Shown: in pieces, positions 1 through 5,993 of the stretch
How positions within the stretch are numbered: position 1 is the stretch's first letter
Layout: each line of letters opens with the position of its first letter
Assembly (NCBI GenBank): GCA_017382775.1
Contig: JAFNZQ010000071.1
Location: forward strand, 1 to 10,524
DNA: 10,524 nucleotides
Reading direction: 5' to 3'
From: Spirochaetaceae bacterium
GTDB lineage: Bacteria > Spirochaetota > Spirochaetia > Treponematales > Treponemataceae
Translations under genes and position numbers: made by a program
The notes under the pieces: generated by a model
Told to the model about the DNA's origin: nothing
Databases searched by the model: none
What the model saw: the letters and a program-made list of their open reading frames with translations, nothing else

Positions 1-567
1 CCGGCCATTTTAAAGGAAAACACAGCACGGTACATTCTCAACTGTATGGCAGGAACGGCCCAAGTGGGAACGGGACACCGTGCGGCTTTGCAAGACGTTT
101 CCGTGGGTGTAAAAACCGGAACGGCACAAATGTTGGACACCAAACGGGGCGGTTACAGTACGGAAGACTTTTTGTCGAACTGTATGGCGGTTTTCCCGGT
201 GGAAAATCCCCAGGTGATTTTGTACATCGCCATAACGAAGGCACGGGGAGAAACCTATGCAGGACGCATTGTGGCACCGGTGATTCAAAAGGCCGCAGAC
301 ATTATAACCGATCACATCGGATTGAACCGAGAAAATTCCATTCGAGTAACTCATTCCGGAGTAATTTCCATTCCCCAAATTACTGCGGCAAGGGTGGGAT
401 CGGTCCTGCCCGATTTCGAAGGATTATCGAAAAAGGAATTGGCGTATCTGATAGAAATACCAAACCTCAACGTGGTAATAAACGGTGAAGGCTGGGTATA
501 TGCTCAAAATCCTCCACCCGGAACTCCCATTACGGAAGGAATGAAAATTGAGCTCTATTTGGAATAA
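1..567 (+). CDS. ftsI: Division-type penicillin-binding protein (PBP2/FtsI class), C-terminal part with PASTA domain; 5' end outside window
   Basis: This is the 3' end of a class B peptidoglycan transpeptidase. The frame is open from base 1 with no stop upstream, so the start lies before the window and the ATG at 46 is internal. The catalytic-domain motif KTG, followed by TAQM, is at 112-120 (Lys-Thr-Gly); the SxxK and SxN motifs must lie upstream. After the transpeptidase fold, one PASTA domain occupies about 394-564, with the typical PDFEGLSKKE start and QNPPPGTPI near its end. Such enzymes cross-link septal peptidoglycan in the periplasm with FtsW as glycosyltransferase partner, and PASTA domains are linked to peptidoglycan or muropeptide contact. 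The 3' end overlaps the next gene by 20 nt. The class is clear; naming it FtsI rather than another PASTA-bearing class B PBP is inference because the N-terminus is missing. Confidence 0.87.
   Translation, partial: PAILKENTARYILNCMAGTAQVGTGHRAALQDVSVGVKTGTAQMLDTKRGGYSTEDFLSNCMAVFPVENPQVILYIAITKARGETYAGRIVAPVIQKAADIITDHIGLNRENSIRVTHSGVISIPQITAARVGSVLPDFEGLSKKELAYLIEIPNLNVVINGEGWVYAQNPPPGTPITEGMKIELYLE
534..540 (+). promoter_or_regulatory. Shine-Dalgarno sequence deciding the TTG start of the Maf-like gene
   Basis: GGAAGGA lies 7 nt before the TTG at 548, inside the last codons of the upstream PBP gene. It is a strong, well-spaced ribosome binding site and is the main reason to accept TTG 548 as the start. 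Confidence 0.65.
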
Positions 568-2314
568 AAACATTGCCGGATTTTCATCCCGATTTCCCCA
601 ACTTTACAGCGAACTTTCTTCCCATTACAACTTTTTAGCCGCCACCGATGAAAAACTCGTTGAAGAAGCCATATCGGACATTGAAAAAAAATTCGAACTC
701 ACTGTGACTGCGGCAAAAAATGGGGAAAAAACCGCCACGACTCGGGGAAAATCCCTGCATTCCGGATATAATCCCGGAGCGGAGGGAAAAAAAATTGTTG
801 CCGACGAAAAAATTCGAAACTGCTGCGGCGGAGTTTTCTTCGGTTTCGGTTTGGGCTATGGCGTAACGGAATTTGCCAAAATTCACAAAGACAAAAGGAT
901 TGTGGCGGTGGAATGGCATCCGGAATTGGTATTTTGGGCCTTTTTTCACCACGACTTTCAAGCCTTCTTTGAACACAAAAATTGTGTTCTTTTAATAAAC
1001 TCATCCCCGAATACAGTTTTGCAAATTTTGGAAACATCGGGAATTGAACGCTACTATTTTTTTAATTTTGACCTTTTCAAACTTCATTCCCAAGAATATT
1101 TTCAAAGCCTTTTTACGCTTCTGGACAGAAACGTTAAGAAAAAGGAAATCAACGAAGCCACTTTGGAAAAATTTAAAAAATTGTGGCTGAGAAATTTTTT
1201 CCGAAACCTTTCTTCTGCGAAAAAATGTTTGCCGGTTTCTCTGCTGGAAAACCGAGTTTCCGACTTGCCGGCCTTCGTAATTTGCGCAGGGCCCACTTTG
1301 GACGAAATTGCCCCAAAACTTTCTCGGCTGAAAAATCGTTGCGTCACCGTTTGTTGCGACACCGCATTGCAATTCTGTCACCGAAACGGCCTAATTCCCG
1401 ATTTTGTAGTCTCCACAGATGCCCAATACTGGAATTTTTGCCACATTGCCGCCTCGGACACTTCCCAATCGGTTTTAATTACGGACATAATCGCATTTCC
1501 TGCCATTTTCAGAAAAAAATTTGCAAAAACTTTCCTTTGTTCATCCCTTTATCCTTTGGCGAAATTTTGCGAAAGCCAAGGGGAAATTTTCGGCGCCTTG
1601 GGTTCCGGCGGTTCGGTGGCAACAACGGCCTGGGATTTTGTCCGTTTTTTAGGTTGCAATGAAATTTACATCGCAGGATTGGACCTTTCTTTTCCCGATA
1701 ACAAAACCCATTTTTCCGGAAGCACCTTCGAAGAGCGCGCCCACAAAACTTCATGGCGGCTGCTTCCGGCGGAAAACTTCAACGTTTCCGCATTTTTTTC
1801 CGGAAATCCCGTAATCGGCACTTCAACAGGTGGCAAACCGGTGGTTACAGATTCCCGTTTTTCCATGTATGCTTGGTGGTTTGAAAGCCATTTTGAAAAG
1901 CACAAAGATGTAAAAACCTTTGCCGTAAGCCAAAAGGGATTAAAAATCGCAGGGATGAATCACTGTTCTCCGGATAAGATTCTGAACCGTCCCGAAGAAA
2001 AGGAAAAAATCCAAAGAATTCTCCGTTTTGATGAAGAAAAATCACTTCCCATCGACGGAAAAAAAATGGCCGAATCCATACATCACCATTTCGCCGAAAT
2101 GAAAAAACACCTTCCCCTTTTACAGGCGGAAGGGGACATTTCCGGCGGAGAAGAAAAAATGCGAAGCCTTTATCCCCGATTTTATCCATTGGTAAGTCCC
2201 ACAATGAAGGATTTTACCCAAATATTTTCCTCCGAAGAGCCCAAAACGGCTTTTATAAAAAAACTTGAAGAAAAAATCGATTTCTACTTAAAGGAAGGTT
2301 ATCATGGTTTGTGA
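548..2314 (+). CDS. DUF115 / Maf-like protein (motility-associated factor glycosyltransferase family)
   Basis: A 588-residue cytoplasmic protein with no signal peptide or membrane segment. The central region carries the DUF115/MAF_flag10 signature: a VICAGPTLDE loop at residues 244-253 (GPSL in most members), GLIPDFVVSTD at 281-291, and a glycine-rich LGSGGSVATTA at 351-361 followed by IYIAGLDLSF. An N-terminal Rossmann-like segment (about 95-126) ends in VAVEWHPE, resembling the N-terminal region of Maf proteins. Characterised Maf proteins transfer nonulosonic acid sugars to flagellin Ser/Thr; the same fold occurs in archaeal MptE (6-hydroxymethylpterin diphosphokinase). Database names of either kind are therefore possible. 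Glycosyl transfer fits the bacterial members better, but substrate and target are unknown here. The start is TTG 548, with a strong ribosome site at 534-540. It overlaps the PBP gene by 20 nt and nrnA by 11 nt, implying co-expression. Confidence 0.8.
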   Translation: MSSIWNKNIAGFSSRFPQLYSELSSHYNFLAATDEKLVEEAISDIEKKFELTVTAAKNGEKTATTRGKSLHSGYNPGAEGKKIVADEKIRNCCGGVFFGFGLGYGVTEFAKIHKDKRIVAVEWHPELVFWAFFHHDFQAFFEHKNCVLLINSSPNTVLQILETSGIERYYFFNFDLFKLHSQEYFQSLFTLLDRNVKKKEINEATLEKFKKLWLRNFFRNLSSAKKCLPVSLLENRVSDLPAFVICAGPTLDEIAPKLSRLKNRCVTVCCDTALQFCHRNGLIPDFVVSTDAQYWNFCHIAASDTSQSVLITDIIAFPAIFRKKFAKTFLCSSLYPLAKFCESQGEIFGALGSGGSVATTAWDFVRFLGCNEIYIAGLDLSFPDNKTHFSGSTFEERAHKTSWRLLPAENFNVSAFFSGNPVIGTSTGGKPVVTDSRFSMYAWWFESHFEKHKDVKTFAVSQKGLKIAGMNHCSPDKILNRPEEKEKIQRILRFDEEKSLPIDGKKMAESIHHHFAEMKKHLPLLQAEGDISGGEEKMRSLYPRFYPLVSPTMKDFTQIFSSEEPKTAFIKKLEEKIDFYLKEGYHGL

Positions 2315-3308
2315 AAATGACATTAAAAAATTTACGAATTTCGTCTCTTGCTACAATAATTTCATCATCGTGGGACACAAGGGTCCGGACGGAGATTGCC
2401 TTTGCAGCACCATTGCCCTTGCGGATTTATTGAACCGAATGGGCAAACAGGCTTTTTTGGTTTCGGCAGGTCCCTTTGTAAAGGAAGAAACCCTTATTTT
2501 TGAAAAACATTTTACCTCGGAAGTTCCGGATTTGGACAAAAATGACTCGGCGGTTATTATCGCAGACTGTTCGGAACTTCACCGACTGGGTAACGTGGCG
2601 GACAGTGTTGCGGATTATCCCCGATTCATCATCGATCATCACAAAACCGCGGATGCATCCGAAGATTTTTCCATTATTCGCCCCAAATCCCCGGCAACCT
2701 GTTTTTTGGTCCAACTCATTTACGAAAAAATTGTCGGTAAAATCCCCGAAAACATTGCCAAGGTGCTTTTTTTCGGCCTCTGCACGGATTCCGGCTTTTT
2801 TCGCTATTTAGAAGATGACAGCGGCCCTATTTTTGAAGCCGCTTCCCGACTGGTACAGTCCGGGGCAAATCCGAAACGCACCTATGGAATAATCTCTTCG
2901 GGAAAACCTGCTGAAAGCCGAAAATGGCTGGGAGAAATGTTTTCTCGAATGGAATTTCTTTTTGACGACAAATTGATTTGCATTTGCGAAGAAGAGGATG
3001 TGGCGAAAAGATTCGGAAGCAACAATCGCGACACTGCCACCCTTTACGACCAATTACTCTGCATAAAAGGCGTTGAAGCCGTTTTGTTCATCCGACAAGA
3101 TGACAGAGAACCATCCATTTCCGTAAGCAGTTTTCGTTCCGTGGAACATTTCGATGTCAGTGCCATTGCCGCGGAACTGGGTGGCGGAGGGCACAAAAAT
3201 GCAGCCGGTCTTTCCTTAAACTGCACCATTGAAGAAGCAAAAAGTCGTATTTTAAACGTAGCGAAGGATTTTTTTGATAAAAACCGAAATTCCCCATTGA
3301 AATCTTGA
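2304..3308 (+). CDS. nrnA: DHH/DHHA1 phosphoesterase: NrnA-type oligoribonuclease / pAp phosphatase
   Basis: A 334-residue soluble enzyme. The metal-binding DHH-domain motifs are all visible: HKGPDGD at residues 25-31 (H25, D29, D31), IIADCSEL with D88, the name-giving DHH at 111-113, and GLCTDSGFF with D162. The DHHA1 substrate-binding motif GGGGHKNAAG is at 293-302. Length and layout match NrnA, which degrades nano-RNAs (2-5 nt) to mononucleotides and dephosphorylates 3'-phosphoadenosine 5'-phosphate to AMP. Some relatives instead hydrolyse cyclic-di-AMP or its product pApA, and sequence alone does not exclude that. AAGGAAGG at 2291-2298 sits 5 nt before ATG 2304, inside the end of the Maf-like gene, so translation is likely coupled. 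The stop codon lies inside the -35 box of the next promoter. Confidence 0.87.
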   Translation: MVCENDIKKFTNFVSCYNNFIIVGHKGPDGDCLCSTIALADLLNRMGKQAFLVSAGPFVKEETLIFEKHFTSEVPDLDKNDSAVIIADCSELHRLGNVADSVADYPRFIIDHHKTADASEDFSIIRPKSPATCFLVQLIYEKIVGKIPENIAKVLFFGLCTDSGFFRYLEDDSGPIFEAASRLVQSGANPKRTYGIISSGKPAESRKWLGEMFSRMEFLFDDKLICICEEEDVAKRFGSNNRDTATLYDQLLCIKGVEAVLFIRQDDREPSISVSSFRSVEHFDVSAIAAELGGGGHKNAAGLSLNCTIEEAKSRILNVAKDFFDKNRNSPLKS

Positions 3309-3333
3309 CCTAAATAATTTTTTGCCGTATAAT
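3305..3333 (+). promoter_or_regulatory. Sigma-70-type promoter for the CDF transporter gene
   Basis: TTGACC (3305-3310) and TATAAT (3328-3333) are separated by exactly 17 bp. The -35 box includes the TGA stop codon of nrnA. The predicted transcription start is near 3340, giving a leader of about 40 nt before GTG 3381. Confidence 0.75.
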
Positions 3334-3380
3334 TTCAATGAAGAACCGTTACGGAACATTAAAGTTATAAAGAGGTAAAG

Positions 3381-4550
3381 GTGATTTCCTTTTTGGCAAA
3401 AATATTTATTCCCGATTATAAAAATTTCAACGATTCCGCAGTTCGCATAAAATACGGTGTGATTTGCGGAGCCGTGGGAATTGCACTGAACATAGTTCTT
3501 TTCGCTCTGAAACTTTTGGCAGGAATTATTTCAAAATCCGTGGCCATTGTGGCCGATGCCTTCAACAACCTTTCCGATGCGGGCGCCTCCGTCATATCCA
3601 TAATCGGTTTCAAACTTTCCGACAAAAAACCGGATGCGGACCATCCCTTCGGCCACGGACGGGGGGAATACGTTTCCGGCCTTTTGGTGTCATTCCTAAT
3701 TCTGCTTTTAGGTGTGGAATTGCTCACCAACGGAATAAAGGCCATTATTTCACCAATCAAGCTGGAAACAACAGCGGTTACGGCCCTCATTTTAATAATT
3801 TCCGTGGCTGTAAAGTTCTATATGTACATTTACAACCATTCACTGGGTAAAAAAACCGGTTCCCTCACCTTGGAAGCCACGGCAAAGGATAGTCTAAGCG
3901 ACATGGTTTCCACCGTGGTGGTTTTAATTTCAAGCATTGCGGCCCTTTATTTCCCCCACATTCCCATTGACGGAATAACGGGAATTGTCGTGGCCGTTTT
4001 CGTTCTGAAAAGCGGCGTCGAAAGCATTATTGACACAATAAATCCCCTTTTGGGTGTTCCTCCCGAAAAGGAATTTATCCGCGCAATAGAAAACTTCGTT
4101 ATGTCCGATGAGGGAATTTACGGAATCCACGACTTGGTGGTACACGATTACGGTCCCGGACGGAAAATGGTCAGCCTCCATGCGGAAGTGGACGGTTACA
4201 GCGACGTTTTCAAAGCCCACGAGTTAATCGACGATTTGGAAATTCGATTGAGCAACGAATTTAACTGCCAAGTGACCATCCATTTGGATCCCATCGACAC
4301 CAAAAATCCGGAAATTGCCATGTTGAAAACCCTTATTTCCCAAATTGCCGGGGAAATCCACAAGGATTTAACCATTCACGACTTACGGACGGTTTCCGGG
4401 GAAAAACGAACCAACGTAATTTTCGATGCCGTTCGTCCCTACGGCCTCCCTCTCACCGACAGGGAATTAAAGGATGCTTTCAAGAAAAAACTTTCCGAAT
4501 ATGACAAAAAATACTGTGCAGTAATTAACATAGACGACGTTTTTGTTTAA
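3381..4550 (+). CDS. Cation diffusion facilitator (CDF) family divalent metal exporter, Mn2+-like site
   Basis: A 389-residue inner-membrane antiporter that would export a divalent metal in exchange for protons. Hydrophobic helices fill residues about 25-215. The transport site reads NxxxD in TM2 (N62, D66, in FNNLSD) and DxxxD in TM5 (D170, D174, in DSLSD). The conserved DHPFGHGRGEY after TM2 is at 87-97. Zn2+ exporters usually have D/HxxxD with His in TM5; the absence of His and the N/D pattern resembles bacterial Mn2+ CDFs such as MntE, so Mn2+ is the best inference. The cytoplasmic ferredoxin-like domain appears twice (residues 249-306 and 332-389). GTG 3381 is the first start codon after an in-frame stop at 3360-3362, with AGAGG at 3371-3375 as ribosome site. 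It has its own promoter and a likely terminator, so it is probably monocistronic. Confidence 0.88.
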   Translation: MISFLAKIFIPDYKNFNDSAVRIKYGVICGAVGIALNIVLFALKLLAGIISKSVAIVADAFNNLSDAGASVISIIGFKLSDKKPDADHPFGHGRGEYVSGLLVSFLILLLGVELLTNGIKAIISPIKLETTAVTALILIISVAVKFYMYIYNHSLGKKTGSLTLEATAKDSLSDMVSTVVVLISSIAALYFPHIPIDGITGIVVAVFVLKSGVESIIDTINPLLGVPPEKEFIRAIENFVMSDEGIYGIHDLVVHDYGPGRKMVSLHAEVDGYSDVFKAHELIDDLEIRLSNEFNCQVTIHLDPIDTKNPEIAMLKTLISQIAGEIHKDLTIHDLRTVSGEKRTNVIFDAVRPYGLPLTDRELKDAFKKKLSEYDKKYCAVINIDDVFV

Positions 4551-4571
4551 TAAAACGGGGTTTTATCCCGT
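4550..4571 (+). terminator. Inverted repeat just after the CDF stop codon, possible terminator stem
   Basis: ATAAAAC and GTTTTAT (4550-4556 and 4560-4566) form a 7-bp perfect inverted repeat around GGG. A competing stem, ACGGG with CCCGT (4555-4559 and 4567-4571), overlaps it. No T run follows directly, so on its own it is a weak terminator. Confidence 0.35.
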
Positions 4572-4579
4572 CAGATAGG

Positions 4580-4646
4580 AAAAAACATTATTTTTTACCT
4601 AAAAAACACCGTTTTTTTTTGTTTTTTTTCAATATTTTTAAAAAAA
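4580..4646 (+). promoter_or_regulatory. Phased A/T tracts upstream of the ispE promoter (UP-element-like or curved DNA)
   Basis: Homopolymer tracts of 6-9 A or T begin at 4580, 4591, 4601, 4612 and 4622, spacing of 11, 10, 11 and 10 bp, and are followed by T5 and A7 at 4635-4646. This matches the helical repeat and predicts intrinsic bending just upstream of the -35 box at 4651. A/T tracts here can also contact the RNA polymerase alpha subunit. The block overlaps the proposed terminator above, so one stretch may do both jobs. Confidence 0.5.
4601..4629 (+). terminator. A/T hairpin plus T9 and T8 runs, likely transcription end of the CDF gene
   Basis: AAAAAAC (4601-4607), loop ACC, then GTTTTTT form a short hairpin that passes directly into nine T (4612-4620), a G and eight T (4622-4629). 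The stem has little GC, so strength is uncertain, but placement after the CDF gene and before a new strong promoter fits a terminator. Confidence 0.45.
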
Positions 4647-4650
4647 TCGC

Positions 4651-4679
4651 TTGACATATTTTTTTAGATATGATAAAAT
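4651..4679 (+). promoter_or_regulatory. Strong sigma-70-type promoter for ispE-spoVG-tRNA-Gln
   Basis: The -35 box TTGACA (4651-4656) is perfect; the -10 box TAAAAT (4674-4679) differs from consensus at one base; the spacer is 17 bp and contains a T7 tract. The predicted transcription start is about 4685-4686, inside the ispE open frame. Confidence 0.75.
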
Positions 4680-4684
4680 TGAGT

Positions 4685-5527
4685 GTGTTTGAAGTGTGCA
4701 GGGAAAGTGCATATGCGAAGATAAACTTGCATTTAAATGTTTTACCCCGTCGTGAGGATGGCTATCACGACATAGAAAGTGTTTTTATAAAAGTGAATCT
4801 TTGTGATGACCTTCTCGTCACGAAAAACGACAAACCGGGTTGTGTTGTACTCTGCTCCAACATGAATTTACCGAAAGAAAATACAATCACCCGTGCTTAT
4901 GACGTTTTTTGTGCCAAAACCGGCGTACATTGCGGAGTTGAAGTTCGTTTGGAAAAACGAATACCTTCACAAGCGGGTCTTGGTGGTGGTTCCTCTGATG
5001 GTGCCGCCATGTTGCGGGCGTTAAATTCGCTTTTCAAAACGAATTTGTCCCAACAGGATTTTGCTGAGATGGCTCTGTCCATTGGAAGTGATGTTCCCTT
5101 TTTTGTGTACAATTTCAAGTTCGCGATTATAACTGGCAGAGGTGAAGTTATTCAACCTTTGTCGCAAGGACGTGATTTACATTTTGTGATTGTGCTGTGC
5201 AACGAGGGCGTTTCCACGCTCGAAGCCTACACTACTTTCGACAAAGTACCATTGCGTAATTGTGCTTTGTCCTTGCGTAGTTTGAAAAACGAGTTTGAGA
5301 ATGAACCGAGAAATTGGCGATTTTCGAATAGTTTTTTACCAATCGTTGAACAGAAGGTACCGCAGGTTCGAAAGAACATTGCGATGCTTCTGGATTACGA
5401 TGCAGAATTCGCTTGTATGAGTGGTTCAGGCAGTGCATGTTTTGGTGTTTTTAGCACTGCGCAACAAGCTAAAAATGTCACAAAAACTTTTTTAGATCAA
5501 GGCATAAATGCTGTTTATGCCGGCTAG
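4685..5527 (+). CDS. ispE: 4-diphosphocytidyl-2-C-methyl-D-erythritol kinase
   Basis: IspE phosphorylates the 2-hydroxyl of CDP-methylerythritol with ATP, a step of the MEP isoprenoid pathway. GHMP-kinase motifs are all present. Numbered from the ATG at 4670 they are: AYAKINL at 14-20 with substrate-site K17; the ATP loop GLGGGSSDGA at 103-112; the catalytic Asp in GSDVPFF (D141); and MSGSGS at 250-255. Length is normal (about 280). The frame is open from ATG 4670, but that ATG lies upstream of the predicted transcription start and has no ribosome site. GTG 4685 coincides with the predicted transcript start and would give a leaderless mRNA; GTG 4694 is the other option. Both keep the whole kinase fold. 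Codon style (Ser AGT, Gly GGT, Arg CGT) is unlike the TCC-rich neighbours. It is followed 32 nt later by spoVG. Confidence 0.93.
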   Translation: MFEVCRESAYAKINLHLNVLPRREDGYHDIESVFIKVNLCDDLLVTKNDKPGCVVLCSNMNLPKENTITRAYDVFCAKTGVHCGVEVRLEKRIPSQAGLGGGSSDGAAMLRALNSLFKTNLSQQDFAEMALSIGSDVPFFVYNFKFAIITGRGEVIQPLSQGRDLHFVIVLCNEGVSTLEAYTTFDKVPLRNCALSLRSLKNEFENEPRNWRFSNSFLPIVEQKVPQVRKNIAMLLDYDAEFACMSGSGSACFGVFSTAQQAKNVTKTFLDQGINAVYAG

Positions 5528-5559
5528 TATTTCGTTGGAATAACGGAAAGGAGAGTTTT

Positions 5560-5823
5560 ATGGAAGTCACGGAAGTCCGAGTTCGTAAAATGGAGACAGG
5601 TGGGAACCTTAAAGGATTTGCGACCATCACTTTCGACAATTGTTTTGTTGTACACAATATCAAAATAATTGAAGACAAAGACTCGGTGCTTTTCATAGCA
5701 ATGCCCGCTTCTAAGACGCGCACTGGTGAATATCGCGATATAGTGCATCCGATTAATTCGGAGTTTCGCAATTCATTGCAGGCGAAGATTTTGGAGGCAT
5801 TTGCAAACACACCCGACGGTTGA
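5560..5823 (+). CDS. spoVG: SpoVG family nucleic-acid-binding regulator
   Basis: An 87-residue protein that matches SpoVG almost end to end: MEVTEVRVRKMETGG at the start, then FVVHNIKII, AMPASKTRTGEYRDI and VHPINSEFRN, the most conserved block of the family. SpoVG was named for a sporulation phenotype in Bacillus but is widespread in non-sporulating bacteria. In Staphylococcus, Listeria and Borrelia it acts as a DNA- and/or RNA-binding regulator; which targets it binds here cannot be read from sequence. AAAGGAG (5547-5553) lies 6 nt before ATG 5560, an excellent ribosome site and the strongest in this operon. With no promoter of its own visible, it should be transcribed from the ispE promoter. 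It shares the atypical codon style of ispE. Confidence 0.95.
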   Translation: MEVTEVRVRKMETGGNLKGFATITFDNCFVVHNIKIIEDKDSVLFIAMPASKTRTGEYRDIVHPINSEFRNSLQAKILEAFANTPDG

Positions 5824-5848
5824 GTCTGTCCGGAAATGTTTTAAAAAT

Positions 5849-5921
5849 TGGGACGTCGGCAAGTGGTAAGCCAACGGCTTTTGGTGCCGTCATTCCGCAG
5901 GTTCGAATCCTGCCGTCCCAG
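5849..5921 (+). tRNA. tRNA-Gln, anticodon TTG
   Basis: A complete 73-nt cloverleaf. The acceptor stem TGGGACG (5849-5855) pairs perfectly with CGTCCCA (5914-5920), with discriminator G 5921. The anticodon stem is 5874-5878 with 5886-5890; its loop TTTTGGT carries anticodon TTG at 5881-5883, reading CAA. The T arm is 5897-5913 with loop TTCGAAT. CCA is not encoded and must be added enzymatically. It begins 25 nt after the spoVG stop with no convincing promoter between, so it is probably cut out of the ispE-spoVG transcript by RNase P. A run of eight T follows at 5923-5930. Confidence 0.96.
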
Positions 5922-5961
5922 ATTTTTTTTCGCGCATTTTTTAATCTCACGAAAAAGCGCG
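5922..5961 (+). other. T8 run and hairpin between tRNA-Gln and rplY (partial terminator or leader structure)
   Basis: Directly after the tRNA acceptor stem comes T8 (5923-5930). Next is a stem of CGCGC (5931-5935) and TTTTT (5937-5941) pairing with AAAAA (5952-5956) and GCGCG (5957-5961), with A5936 bulged and a loop of about 10 nt. No T run follows the second stem. It could limit read-through into rplY, protect the processed 5' end of the rplY mRNA, or be a regulatory leader. I see no convincing separate promoter before rplY. Confidence 0.45.
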
Positions 5962-5993
5962 ATTTAGTACTATTTTATTGTCGAGGTTAAAAG

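Noticed and set aside
46..567. Treating ATG 46 as the start of a small complete gene
   Set aside because: The frame is open to base 1, the residues before ATG 46 continue the transpeptidase fold, and a KTG motif so close to the N-terminus would lack the catalytic serine motif.
1183..1662. 159-codon + strand frame inside the Maf-like gene
   Set aside because: The Maf frame shows conserved motifs across the same stretch (GPTLDE, PDFVVSTD, LGSGGS). The alternative frame is rich in Arg, Phe and Cys with no ribosome site.
5820..5848. Possible promoter directly before tRNA-Gln (TTGAGT with A/T-rich -10)
   Set aside because: At 17-bp spacing the -10 would be AAAAAT at 5843-5848, placing the transcription start inside the mature tRNA. 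Co-transcription with spoVG is more likely.
5941..5985. Possible separate promoter for rplY (TACTAT at 5968-5973)
   Set aside because: No acceptable -35 box occurs at 16-18 bp; the nearest TTAATC is 21 bp away.
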